A stretch of 41,918 nucleotides of DNA from Prolixibacteraceae bacterium. Its GTDB lineage: Bacteria; Bacteroidota; Bacteroidia; Bacteroidales; Prolixibacteraceae. Below, piece after piece: positions 8,167 to 17,070 of the stretch. Positions within the stretch are counted from its first letter, which is position 1, and each line of letters starts with the position of its first letter. Position numbers and translations under genes: made by a program. Location: contig JANXYV010000060.1 of assembly GCA_025355875.1 (NCBI GenBank), positions 1-41,918 of the forward strand, written 5' to 3'. The notes under the pieces are model-generated. The model was not told where the DNA came from and did no database searches. It saw nothing but the letters and a program-made list of their open reading frames with translations.

Positions 8167-9628
8167 CGGGGTTTTGCTGCATATCAGTTCCCTTCCGGGC
8201 GATAGTGGCATTGGAAGTTTTGGAAAAGATGCTTATCAGTTTGTTGATTTTCTGGTGCAAACTAAACAGAAAATCTGGCAAATTCTTCCACTTGGACCGG
8301 TAGGTTATGGCAATTCGCCTTATCAGTGCTATTCTGCTTTCGCCGGAAATCCAATGTTTATTGATGTAAATGTGTTGGTTAATGAACGGTTGATTTCAAA
8401 GACATCGGTGAGCGATAAGCAATTTAAGGCAAAAAAAGTGGAGTTCGAGCGCGTAGAGGAATGGAAAATGGTCCTTTTCAGGGAAGCTTTTATTGGTTTC
8501 GGCAAGAATTTCGACCGTTATAGAAATGACTATGTCACGTTTATGAGCCACAATTCCTGGTGGCTTGATGATTACGCACTTTTTCGGTCGCTGAAATCAA
8601 AAAACGGAGAAACAGTCTGGAATACCTGGGATAAGAAACTCGTCACCCGCGACCGTCAAACCATTCATGAGGCATTTCAGGAATTGCATGCCGAAATCGA
8701 CTTTCACCGTTTCCTGCAGTTCATATTTTTCAGGCAATGGTATAAACTGAAAGCCTATGCCAATTCGAAAGGTGTCCGGATTATCGGTGATATTCCACTT
8801 TATGTTTCTATGGACAGTGTGGACGTTTGGGCAAATCAGGATATTTTCCTGCTCGACGAACATTCAAAACCAACCCAGGTTGGCGGAGTTCCGCCCGATT
8901 ATTTCAGCGAAACCGGTCAATTATGGGGAAATCCGGTTTTCGACTGGGAAAGGGTTTCTGAACGCGATTTTGACTGGTGGCTGGCCAGGATTCATTTTAA
9001 TCTCCGGATGTTTGACCAGGTTCGGGTTGACCATTTCCGTGGTTTGGAATCATTCTGGGCAGTTCCTGTTGAAGAAGAAACTGCCATTGTCGGCGAGTGG
9101 CTTCCTGCGAAAGGATATGAATTATTCAGGAAATTGAAGGAGCAGCTTGGATCACTTCCTGTCATTGCAGAAGATTTGGGTGTCATTACTCCGGAAGTAG
9201 AGAAACTTCGTGATGATTTTGGCCTTCCGGGCATGAAAATACTTCAGTTTGCTTTTTGTACTGATCCTACCAATATGGATTTGCCGCACAATTACACCTC
9301 CAATTTCATTGTATACACCGGTACTCACGATAACGATACTTCACTCGGATGGTTCAATTCAATTGAAAAGAAAGAACGGCGGTTTCTTCATAAATATGTT
9401 GATGGGGGCGGAAAACAGTTTGTGGAGAATTTTATTGAAGCTGCCTGGGCCTCGGCCGCATATACTGCAATAATCCCGATGCAGGATGTTTTGGGACTTG
9501 GAACCGAAGCTCGCATGAATACGCCAGGAATACCTTCCGGAAACTGGGACTGGCGATTTACCTGGCCTCAGATAAGAAATAATCATAAGGTTTTTCTGAA
9601 GCAGATGACGATGAAATATAACCGGTAA
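8153..9628 (+). CDS. malQ: 4-alpha-glucanotransferase (amylomaltase)
   Basis: A 491-aa GH77 enzyme that transfers alpha-1,4-glucan segments between maltooligosaccharides and releases glucose. It opens with the typical RSSGVLLHISSLPG and GIGSFG, followed by WQILPLGP and GYGNSPYQCYSA. The catalytic residues are visible: nucleophile D293 in RVDHFRG, acid/base E340 in VIAEDLG and stabiliser D393 in GTHDND. Length matches short bacterial MalQ proteins without N-terminal extensions. The start codon lies inside the end of the preceding oxidoreductase gene. A glycogen/maltodextrin enzyme in one message with a Gfo/Idh oxidoreductase is an unusual partnership, but the identity of malQ is secure. Confidence 0.95.
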   Translation: MERSSGVLLHISSLPGDSGIGSFGKDAYQFVDFLVQTKQKIWQILPLGPVGYGNSPYQCYSAFAGNPMFIDVNVLVNERLISKTSVSDKQFKAKKVEFERVEEWKMVLFREAFIGFGKNFDRYRNDYVTFMSHNSWWLDDYALFRSLKSKNGETVWNTWDKKLVTRDRQTIHEAFQELHAEIDFHRFLQFIFFRQWYKLKAYANSKGVRIIGDIPLYVSMDSVDVWANQDIFLLDEHSKPTQVGGVPPDYFSETGQLWGNPVFDWERVSERDFDWWLARIHFNLRMFDQVRVDHFRGLESFWAVPVEEETAIVGEWLPAKGYELFRKLKEQLGSLPVIAEDLGVITPEVEKLRDDFGLPGMKILQFAFCTDPTNMDLPHNYTSNFIVYTGTHDNDTSLGWFNSIEKKERRFLHKYVDGGGKQFVENFIEAAWASAAYTAIIPMQDVLGLGTEARMNTPGIPSGNWDWRFTWPQIRNNHKVFLKQMTMKYNR

Positions 9629-9724
9629 AATAGTTCCAGGATTCAGGTTCCAAATTTTAAGAGGCAACCTGGATCCCGGAATTTGAAACTTGAAACTAAA
9701 TTTAACCCAATAAACAAAAACAGA

Positions 9725-11092
9725 ATGGAAAATAACGAACCCAATTCAAGAAGGTCTTTCCTGAAGACTGCTGCGGCAGGCGCAGTCTTTGCAGCGGTCA
9801 CACCATCGGTTCTGGCCGGAGAAACTATTTCAATACCCAATATCATCCCGGAAAGTGCAAAAGGGGCAAATGACCGCATACGCGTCGCAGTTTTGGGTGT
9901 GAATGGCCGTGGAAAAACGCACATCGAAGAAATAATGGGCCTTTCAGAAAAAGCAAATGTTGAATTGGTTGTTCTTTGCGATCCTGATATGAATGTTCTT
10001 CAGGATCGTGCCAGTGAATTTGAAAAAAAATACGGCAAAAAGATTGCGGTTGAACAGGATTTCAGGAAAACCTATGAAGATAAAACCATTGATGCAGTGA
10101 CAATTGCGACACCGAACCACTGGCATGCACTTCAAACCATTTGGGCTTGCCAGGCCGGGAAAGATGTGTATGTTGAAAAACCAGCTACTCATAACATTTA
10201 CGAAGGTAAAAAGGTAATTGAGGCTGCTTACAAATATAACCGCATCGTTCAGCATGGTGTCCAATTACGCAGTTCAGTGGCTATCCGGGAAGCTGTTCAG
10301 CATTTACAGGACGGATTGATTGGCCGGGTGTATATGTCGCGCGGGTTGGTTTATCGCTGGCGTCCTGATATTGGCAACAAGGGCATTTCGCAAACTCCTC
10401 CCGGATTGAATTACGACTTGTGGTGCGGACCCGCTCCAATGCGGCCCTTCAGCAAAAACCTGGTGCATTACAACTGGCACTGGCACTGGAATTATGGTAA
10501 TGGCGATGTCGGTAACCAGGGAATCCACGAAACCGATTTGTGCATGTGGGGCCTGGGTGTGGACCATTTGCCGGAACGAATCACTTCGATGGGCGGCAAA
10601 TTCCTGTGGGACGATTGCAAGGAAGTTCCTGAAATCCAGACTTCCATTTACCATTATCCGAAAGAAAAAAAGATGATCCAGTTTGAAGTTCGGAACTGGT
10701 GTACCAACCTGGAAGATGGCGCCGGAGTCGGCAATATTTTTTATGGCGATAAAGGTTATATGGTGGTAAAAGGCTACGATACGTATGAGACCTTTCTGGG
10801 CGAGAAACGGGAAAAAGGTCCGACCCGCTCCGAAAAAGGAGAATTGACTTTGCACTTCCAAAACTGGCTGGATGCTATCCGTAAACGTGATATGAGCATT
10901 CAGAACGGACCGGTTCAAACTGGCCATCTTGCTTCTTCACTGGCGCATTTGGGAAATATTTCGTATCGATTGAGCCGCCAGCTTGAATTCGATCCGGTTG
11001 CCGAACGTTTTATCGGAGAAGGTGAGAGTGAAGCCAATTCGATGCTTACCCGTGATTACCGTGCGCCGTATTTGTTGCCTGAAATAGTATAG
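9725..11092 (+). CDS. Tat-exported Gfo/Idh/MocA family oxidoreductase
   Basis: A 455-aa protein. The start at 9725 gives a twin-arginine signal (NSRRSFLKTAAAGAV) with a hydrophobic stretch ending near LAG. After it comes a Rossmann fold (RVAVLGVNGRGKTH), the motif VYVEKPATHN and the segment GNQGIHETDLCMWG. Export by Tat implies folding with NAD(P) bound in the cytoplasm, as in other Bacteroidota members of this large subfamily. Some relatives act as retaining glycosidases or sugar epimerases in the periplasm using tightly bound NAD; this is a family-based possibility, not shown here. It follows malQ by 96 bp with no obvious promoter and ends at a strong terminator, so it may be the last gene of the unit. 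Confidence 0.85.
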   Translation: MENNEPNSRRSFLKTAAAGAVFAAVTPSVLAGETISIPNIIPESAKGANDRIRVAVLGVNGRGKTHIEEIMGLSEKANVELVVLCDPDMNVLQDRASEFEKKYGKKIAVEQDFRKTYEDKTIDAVTIATPNHWHALQTIWACQAGKDVYVEKPATHNIYEGKKVIEAAYKYNRIVQHGVQLRSSVAIREAVQHLQDGLIGRVYMSRGLVYRWRPDIGNKGISQTPPGLNYDLWCGPAPMRPFSKNLVHYNWHWHWNYGNGDVGNQGIHETDLCMWGLGVDHLPERITSMGGKFLWDDCKEVPEIQTSIYHYPKEKKMIQFEVRNWCTNLEDGAGVGNIFYGDKGYMVVKGYDTYETFLGEKREKGPTRSEKGELTLHFQNWLDAIRKRDMSIQNGPVQTGHLASSLAHLGNISYRLSRQLEFDPVAERFIGEGESEANSMLTRDYRAPYLLPEIV

Positions 11093-11118
11093 TTCAGTTC
11101 TTAATTCAATATAATTTT

Positions 11119-11150
11119 GGGATCGTCAGTTTTTTTGGCGATCCCTTTTT
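11119..11150 (+). terminator. Rho-independent terminator of the carbohydrate locus
   Basis: Stem GGGATCG/CGATCCC (11119-11125 with 11139-11145), 13-nt loop and TTTTT tail. It separates the plus-strand carbohydrate genes from the convergent minus-strand cluster. Confidence 0.8.
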
Positions 11151-11187
11151 CGTTTATCGGTTCCAGGTAATATTGGCTTATTGTTAT

Positions 11188-11730
11188 TTATATATTCTGG
11201 TGATGTTCAAAATCTGCTCTGCATTTTGAGCAAAGGTGATGCTCTTTCTGGTCAATATCTTCCGCATAGGTGCTTGAGCGCATCACACAAATTGGATTTT
11301 GACAATGGATCAGACCCATCGTGTGGCCCAGTTCGTGGATCACTTCTTTACGGAAACGATCGGCTAAAATCTGCTCGTTGGCTTTTAATCCATACCGTTC
11401 GTTACTGAGTCGATAGATCGAGGCAATGCCGCTTCGTCCGTTCAAAAAGGCCTGACCAAAGATATAGGTGAGAATTGGTATGAAGAGGTCAACATTGAAT
11501 AATCCCAAGGTCTTACCGGTATCGGAGGCAAACCGGATTTCAATTTCTTTCAGCAAACGGTTTCCATCGTATTGTTTTCTTCCTGAATCATAAAACTCGC
11601 CTAAATCGAGGTGTCCTTTCTGAGTCCTGACCGGAACCTGAAATTCATTCTCCACGTCGTTGAGCACCGTTTCAAGAAGCCCTTTCTCGAAAATACCAAA
11701 TGAGATTAAGGTTATACTTTCAAGGTTCAT
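11188..11730 (-). CDS. amzA: Archaemetzincin-type zinc metallopeptidase
   Basis: A 180-aa peptidase with the zinc site H132-E-L-G-H136-x5-H142-C143 and the family cysteine set: C143 and C148 (QNPICVM), then C167 and C170 (LCSKC). This combination of HExxHxxGxxHC and a CxxC pair defines archaemetzincins, which bind one catalytic and one structural zinc. No signal peptide is seen, so it is probably cytoplasmic. It begins 1 bp after the response-regulator stop codon and so is the last gene of the two-component operon. Its role with these regulators is unknown. Archaemetzincins have no settled physiological substrate. Confidence 0.9.
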   Translation of the reverse strand: MNLESITLISFGIFEKGLLETVLNDVENEFQVPVRTQKGHLDLGEFYDSGRKQYDGNRLLKEIEIRFASDTGKTLGLFNVDLFIPILTYIFGQAFLNGRSGIASIYRLSNERYGLKANEQILADRFRKEVIHELGHTMGLIHCQNPICVMRSSTYAEDIDQKEHHLCSKCRADFEHHQNI

Positions 11731-11731
11731 T

Positions 11732-13072
11732 CTACCGGGCTGGTTTTAAACCATATTTTTTGATTTTGTTGTAGAGTGTTACACGATCAATTTTTAACGC
11801 TTTGGCTGATACCGAGATGTTCCATTCGTATTTGTTGAGAATCTGAAAAATGTGGTTCTTTTCCAGATCATCCAGACTTTCGAAAGTGGTATTTACAATT
11901 TCCTTTCCGAGAGGAAGGTCTTTGATACTTATCTTTTTTCCATTTCCAACCACAATAGCACGTTCAACCATATTCTCCAATTCTCGGATATTGCCCGGGA
12001 ACGGGAATTCTTCCAAACGTTTCAGGGCAATAGCATCAATATTTACAATTGGTCTGTTCATTGACAGACAATATTTTTTTATAAAATGATCGACGAGAAG
12101 AGGAATATCCTCTATCCGTTCGCGCAAAGGCGGAACATTGATGTTTACCACGTTTAGCCGGTAGAAAAGATCCTCGCGGAAGATTCCTTTTTCAACCATG
12201 GTTTTCAGGTCGCGGTTCGTTGCGCAAATGACCCTGAAATCGGAGGTGATTTCCTTATTTCCGCCAACACGCACAAAACTTTTTGATTCGAGCACACGAA
12301 GAAGTTCGACCTGCATTTTGGGAGAAATTGTTGCAATTTCGTCAAGAAAAATGGTGCCACTGTCGGCCATTTCAAACCGGCCCTTTCGGTTATATACCGC
12401 TCCTGTAAAAGCGCCTTTCTCGTGTCCAAACAACTCGCTTTCAAGTAAACTTTCAGTCAGGGCGCCACAATGGACACTGATCATCGGGAAGAATTTTCGG
12501 GAAGAATTGGAGTGTATAGCCCTTGCTACAAGTTCTTTGCCTGTGCCGCTTTCTCCGGTTATGATCACTGAAGCACTTGACTGGGCCACACTTTCAATTT
12601 CGCGAAGCACTTTTTTCATGGCTTCACTTTGTCCAATCAGGTCGCTCACGTTCTCAAGCGAAACTACCTGGTTTTTCAAAGTTTCGTTTTCATCCATCAA
12701 GGCGATTTGTTTGGAGGCATTTCGGATGAGATGAGATAGATCGTCGGGATCAAAAGGTTTGGTCACATAATCAAAGGCACCATCTTTCAATGCCTGAACC
12801 GCGGTATCGACCGTAGCAAAGGCAGTCATGATAATGACAATGGAGTCTTTTCGCAGAAACTTGATTCGCTTAAGCATTTCGAGTCCGTCCATACCTGGCA
12901 TCTTGATGTCGGCCAGAATAATATCATAATTGCCTGATTCAAGAATCGCCAGTGCTTTTTTTGCGTTTTCGGCACATTCCACCTGATAACCGTCTTCAAT
13001 AAACCAATTGTATAACGAATCCCTTACCGATTCCTCATCGTCAACAATGAGTATGGAGATTTTTTTAGCCAT
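11732..13072 (-). CDS. Sigma-54-dependent response regulator (NtrC family)
   Basis: A 446-aa regulator. Residues 5-120 form a receiver (acidic pair D11/D12, phosphoacceptor D55 in LADIKMPG). Next comes an AAA+ domain with Walker A GESGTGKE and the sigma-54-contacting loop GAFTGA. A Fis-type helix-turn-helix lies at the C-terminus (ISVSAKALKIDRVTLYNKIKKYGL region). All parts are intact, so it should activate sigma-54 promoters from distant sites when phosphorylated. The cognate kinase gene ends 12 bp upstream. The best candidate target seen here is the sigma-54-like promoter at 19701-19716 with an upstream palindrome. Confidence 0.95.
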   Translation of the reverse strand: MAKKISILIVDDEESVRDSLYNWFIEDGYQVECAENAKKALAILESGNYDIILADIKMPGMDGLEMLKRIKFLRKDSIVIIMTAFATVDTAVQALKDGAFDYVTKPFDPDDLSHLIRNASKQIALMDENETLKNQVVSLENVSDLIGQSEAMKKVLREIESVAQSSASVIITGESGTGKELVARAIHSNSSRKFFPMISVHCGALTESLLESELFGHEKGAFTGAVYNRKGRFEMADSGTIFLDEIATISPKMQVELLRVLESKSFVRVGGNKEITSDFRVICATNRDLKTMVEKGIFREDLFYRLNVVNINVPPLRERIEDIPLLVDHFIKKYCLSMNRPIVNIDAIALKRLEEFPFPGNIRELENMVERAIVVGNGKKISIKDLPLGKEIVNTTFESLDDLEKNHIFQILNKYEWNISVSAKALKIDRVTLYNKIKKYGLKPAR

Positions 13073-13084
13073 GATCTGTTCTTC

Positions 13085-14755
13085 TTAAGTTTTTATTAAT
13101 GGTAGGGTTATGGATAGAACCGTTGCTTTTCCCCGTTCTGATTTTACATCCGTTTTTCCTTTGTGGTTTTGAACTATACCATGAACGATAGCCAGACCTA
13201 AACCAATTCCACTTGTTTTCTCTTTGGTCGAAAAGAAAGGTTCAAAAATATGTGGAATATCTTCAGCAGAAATTCCGACTCCATTATCAATCATTTCAAT
13301 GCGGATGTGTTCAAAGTCAGGATTGAGTGTTCTGATCATGATTTCACCGTTTTCAGGAACTGCCTCCGAAGCATTGACTAAAATGGCAATACAAGCTTGC
13401 TTGATTTGATTAGGGCTGCAATAAATCAGATCGTTTTTAGCTCCGAAATCCGACCAGAAATTGATATTGGCAATTTTCATCGGATGTGTCATCAAATCAA
13501 AGGTTTCAATCAAAATTTCATGAAGGTGCTTGGGTTCAAAACCATCCTGATCCTTTCGTGAAAAATCGAGCAGTCCTTTAACAATATCTCCGCAGCGTTT
13601 TGTTTCGCCTTCAATCAGTTTGAGATGTTTCAGCATCGATTCCTTTTTTGTCGGATCTAATTCCTGATTCGATAATTGTTTATGGATCAGCTTTGTGTAT
13701 ATTAAAATTCCTGATAAAGGGTTATTTATCTCGTGTGCCACCGATAAGGAAAGTTTTCCAAGAGAGGCAATCCGTTCGATGTTAATCAGCTCATTTTGAG
13801 CTTGTCCGAGTTCTTCCGTTTTTTTCTGAACTTTGTATTCCAGCTGTTGCGACCAGTTTTGAAGTTCGTTATTGGCAGTTTGTAAATTGTCGAGCATTTC
13901 GTTAAATGCGTATGAAACCATCCGCATATCGGAAAGTTGATGTGGTTTGATCGCCAACCGTGTGCTTTTGTCTCCTTTAGCTACAGATTCACTGGCACGG
14001 ATGATCTCATTCAGCGGTTTTTTAATTTTGTTGTTGGTAAAGAAGATCAGGAAGATAATGAGTAAAAGAGTCATCAAAGAGGCCAACAAGAAATAATCAG
14101 TGGTAGATTTTTGGAGGGCAGTATCCAATCCTTCCATCGGAATCTTGATGATGAGCGAACCAAGTACTTTATCCGACGGATTGTGTGCGTGGCACGAACT
14201 GGTCGAACAGGTTTTGTTATTCAGGATCGGAGCTTTAATCAGCAAATGCCTGGTATTGTTATTGTTTGGATTCATAATGCATTCGCTGTTGGCATCAATA
14301 ATCCGGTATGATTTCTCTGTACCTGAAAACATTGTATCAAAGTCGCGGTGGCAACTTATACAATCGGGATTGGCATGATTGATCGTATCGTTCGAAATGG
14401 ATGTGTAAACCAGATTGTTTTTCGAATCATACATATTCACATCATCGATGCCCGACATGGTGTTGATGAGATCGAGTGTGCTTTGGAGGGAGTTTTGGTC
14501 GTTTTCGAGCATCGAGCGATATAGAGCACCTTCAACGAGCACTCCGATATTATTTCCATTTGTACGGATTACCGATTTCATATACTCTTCGTTCACCGAC
14601 CGGAAAATGATGCCGAAGGATAAGAAAAGGAAGAAAGCGGAGATAGTGATGATCAGGACCACCCTTCCGTAAATGGACGATCTGAATTTTACATAGCCAT
14701 TAAATATTGGGCTTCCTACATTTTTTTTGCCCGCTATTTTTTTGAACCAAAGCAT
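13085..14755 (-). CDS. Sensor histidine kinase with c-type heme motifs in its sensor domain
   Basis: A 556-aa membrane kinase. TM1 is about 33-52 and TM2 about 221-240, enclosing a periplasmic domain of about 170 aa. That domain carries two heme-binding motifs, C132-ISCH136 and the wider C183-STSSCH189 (CX4CH). HAMP (241-295), coiled coil, HisKA with H341 in SVAHEINNPLSG, and HATPase with GVGIS, EPFFSTK and GIGLGLAI follow. The hemes would be attached in the periplasm by the cytochrome c maturation system, making this a direct redox or ligand sensor. It forms an operon with the sigma-54 regulator and amzA, just downstream of the GcvH-like/Hyb-like genes it likely controls. Kinase identity is secure; heme attachment is predicted from motifs only. 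Confidence 0.9.
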   Translation of the reverse strand: MLWFKKIAGKKNVGSPIFNGYVKFRSSIYGRVVLIITISAFFLFLSFGIIFRSVNEEYMKSVIRTNGNNIGVLVEGALYRSMLENDQNSLQSTLDLINTMSGIDDVNMYDSKNNLVYTSISNDTINHANPDCISCHRDFDTMFSGTEKSYRIIDANSECIMNPNNNNTRHLLIKAPILNNKTCSTSSCHAHNPSDKVLGSLIIKIPMEGLDTALQKSTTDYFLLASLMTLLLIIFLIFFTNNKIKKPLNEIIRASESVAKGDKSTRLAIKPHQLSDMRMVSYAFNEMLDNLQTANNELQNWSQQLEYKVQKKTEELGQAQNELINIERIASLGKLSLSVAHEINNPLSGILIYTKLIHKQLSNQELDPTKKESMLKHLKLIEGETKRCGDIVKGLLDFSRKDQDGFEPKHLHEILIETFDLMTHPMKIANINFWSDFGAKNDLIYCSPNQIKQACIAILVNASEAVPENGEIMIRTLNPDFEHIRIEMIDNGVGISAEDIPHIFEPFFSTKEKTSGIGLGLAIVHGIVQNHKGKTDVKSERGKATVLSITLPLIKT

Positions 14756-14973
14756 GGGTTAGGTTTAAATCGTAACAGAATGCTAAGTTAGTTTCAAAAT
14801 TTTAAAACCAATTCAACAAACTGATTTTGTTTTTGAAAATCCCTCTAAAAAGTACACTGAAATCATGCCGGACCACATAAAACAGCAAAAGCGTAGTAAT
14901 TGTCACTCCGCTCTGGCTATTTAATTCAGGCAATTCTAAAATGAATTACAGAATTTTTATTTTTATCAAAAAG

Positions 14974-15744
14974 TTAATTTTCCGGAAGGTCTTTTTGGTT
15001 AAGCATGCAATTCCTGTTCCGGTTGTACGTTTTTTTGCCCAGAAAATCTTCCTGAAAATCTTGCCATACCACTTCCGGAAGTTCAGAAAGCGGCTTGTCC
15101 ATCAGTTCGCCGCCATCCTGTAAAACAAGCATGGATGGAGCCGGTGAATATTTTCCGATTGATGTGGACAGGAACTCTTTGAACTTTTCCAATTCTTGCC
15201 TTGAAAAAAGTATTGCATCTTCTGCCAGGAAATAGGAATAAGTATCAGCAGTCCAGCTCATTGGTTTAATCTTATACATCCATCCTTTTACATAGGGATC
15301 TTCATGTAATAACTCCGGATGGCTGTTCAAAACCGGGTTTGCTTCCAGTATTTCTCCGGAAATAGGAGAGAATATCTTTAGCATTTTACCCTGGTGATCA
15401 ATTTTTGCAAGCAACTCGCCCTTTTTTATTTTTTCGCCTGGTTCGCGAAGATTGCTGAATTTGACCTCTCCAATTAAATGAAGAAGCAGATCATCAAGAC
15501 CAACCCTTGCGATCCCTGAAACACCTAAGTGAGACCATATGTGATATTTGCTAAAAAAGAGTCCTTGCGGAATTTTTAATGAGTTGAGATTCAGGATTCC
15601 AGGTGATTTTTGCATTTGCTTCTTGTTTTTCACCTTTTTATTCAGAACAAGCCAGAAAGGTACCAGTACGGCAAAAAATGTGATAATTGCCAGGTATTCA
15701 ATTCCTTTCGTTTCGAAAATGTTGTGATATGTAAATCCGTCCAT
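14974..15744 (-). CDS. Membrane-anchored GcvH-like (lipoyl-fold) protein
   Basis: A 256-aa protein with one TM helix (17-35) followed by KKVKNKK, placing the rest in the cytoplasm. Residues 61-160 align with glycine cleavage H protein (GLFFSKYHIW, VGLDDLLLHLIGEV, REPGEKIKKGE, FSPISGEILEANP). At the lipoyl-lysine position there is G119, with K120 beside it. The C-terminus has LQDGGEL followed by a W-x-DFQ-x-x-FL motif, shared with the 563-aa paralogue at 17958. No other glycine-cleavage genes are present, so a role in glycine breakdown is unlikely. It probably works with the HybA/HybB-like module lying between the paralogues. Whether it carries lipoate on K120 is open. Confidence 0.75.
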   Translation of the reverse strand: MDGFTYHNIFETKGIEYLAIITFFAVLVPFWLVLNKKVKNKKQMQKSPGILNLNSLKIPQGLFFSKYHIWSHLGVSGIARVGLDDLLLHLIGEVKFSNLREPGEKIKKGELLAKIDHQGKMLKIFSPISGEILEANPVLNSHPELLHEDPYVKGWMYKIKPMSWTADTYSYFLAEDAILFSRQELEKFKEFLSTSIGKYSPAPSMLVLQDGGELMDKPLSELPEVVWQDFQEDFLGKKTYNRNRNCMLNQKDLPEN

Positions 15745-15840
15745 AGTTTTATTTATTTATGCTGCTATGTGCAGCTGTTTTTAATTATTAATTTCGTTTG
15801 TTCAACAACGGGCTCAGGTTTATCCTTTTCATTGGGCAAT

Positions 15841-17070
15841 TTAGTTTTCATTCCTCGCCCATGAGGGAGATTCTCTGAGAACCGGCATCCGGTTGATTAC
15901 CCAACGGAAAACCCATATTTCGGTAAAAATGACTGCCAGCGTAACCACAATCTCCATCCAAGAAGGAATATAGTGAACAGGTGTATCCCAATTAAATCCA
16001 ATGACTGAAACATTCAGCCGGTTCAGAATGATTCCAAGCATGGTCAAAATGGCCGCTACCCTGATCAGGGTAATGTTGTTCGTACGGTAACTGTAATAGA
16101 AAAGCATCATCGGAAGCAGAACAAAACCAATCATCTCAAACAGATACCAGTATCCCATGGGGGTATTCAGTAAATCCCAGTGCTTGCCATGAATAAAGAC
16201 AAGCAATTGCAGGAAGAAATAGGCAAACATGGCACCCGCACAGATTTTGGACAATCCGTGAAGAATTCCTTTTTCGGCATGGTGGTTTTTTTTACTGATC
16301 TGATGAGAAAATACTTTGCGACTGATCGTTCCTTCAAAAATGACCATGGAAAGACCGGCAAAGATGCTCGAAACAAGAAATAAAATGGGAATAAACTCGG
16401 AATACCACAGCGGATGAATTTTATCTTTGGCCATCAGGTAAAGTGCTCCTAATCCGGATTGGTGAAGGGTTGACAAAGTTATCCCGAAAATGACCGCGGC
16501 AATTGTTATTCCGGATAGGATTTTGTGGGCTCGCCGTGCACCAAGCCATTCAGCAATGGCGGGAGAAAATTCAATGAGTTCGGCCATCATATAGAGCATA
16601 AAATGCCAGGCCACCAAAAACAAGACCGAACTGGTTCCAAAACTATTCCCAATGATAGGGTTAATCACATTCCAGGGACGTCCGAGGTCAAGCAACAAAG
16701 CTCCGGCATAAAAAACGTATGCCAGACAGCCATTCAGAACAGTAATCCTCACAATGGAATGGTACTTATTCATTTTTAGGATATATACCATGAAGGTAAG
16801 CACGTAGGCACCTCCGGCGAAGGCAACACCGGTAACCACATCAAAACCTATCCATAAGCCCCAGGGAGTTTCCTGAGTCAGGTTAGTTACAGATCCAATT
16901 CCGTTAGCAAACCGTATGATAATTATTCCCAAACCCAATAGCATAATTGGGATAGAGACGATGTTGAACGGGGTAAGCCATTTTCCTTTTGGTCTTAATT
17001 CACTCCTGAAAAAACTCCAGATGGAGCGTCCATCATTATCTTTTACAATAGAATAGGAAGGGCTAGTCAT
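15841..17070 (-). CDS. HybB/NrfD-family quinone-interacting membrane subunit
   Basis: A 409-aa polytopic membrane protein of the NrfD/HybB superfamily, with about ten predicted TM segments starting near WLTPFNIVSIPIMLLG. The segments GGAYVLTFMVY and LLDLGRPW are typical of the family. It should exchange electrons between the quinone pool and the neighbouring periplasmic iron-sulfur protein. The frame is open to 17340, but the ATG at 17070 is chosen because it overlaps the preceding gene end by 8 bp (ATGACTAG) and the extra upstream residues read as antisense-like junk over that gene. No hydrogenase or molybdoenzyme catalytic subunit is adjacent, so the partner enzyme is unknown. Confidence 0.88.
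   Translation of the reverse strand: MTSPSYSIVKDNDGRSIWSFFRSELRPKGKWLTPFNIVSIPIMLLGLGIIIIRFANGIGSVTNLTQETPWGLWIGFDVVTGVAFAGGAYVLTFMVYILKMNKYHSIVRITVLNGCLAYVFYAGALLLDLGRPWNVINPIIGNSFGTSSVLFLVAWHFMLYMMAELIEFSPAIAEWLGARRAHKILSGITIAAVIFGITLSTLHQSGLGALYLMAKDKIHPLWYSEFIPILFLVSSIFAGLSMVIFEGTISRKVFSHQISKKNHHAEKGILHGLSKICAGAMFAYFFLQLLVFIHGKHWDLLNTPMGYWYLFEMIGFVLLPMMLFYYSYRTNNITLIRVAAILTMLGIILNRLNVSVIGFNWDTPVHYIPSWMEIVVTLAVIFTEIWVFRWVINRMPVLRESPSWARNEN

Noticed and set aside
15755-15775. GCTGC-TATGT-GCAGC hairpin as a terminator between the HybB-like and GcvH-like genes
   Set aside because: The T-rich tail is on the plus strand, whereas the genes run on the minus strand, so it would not end their transcript.
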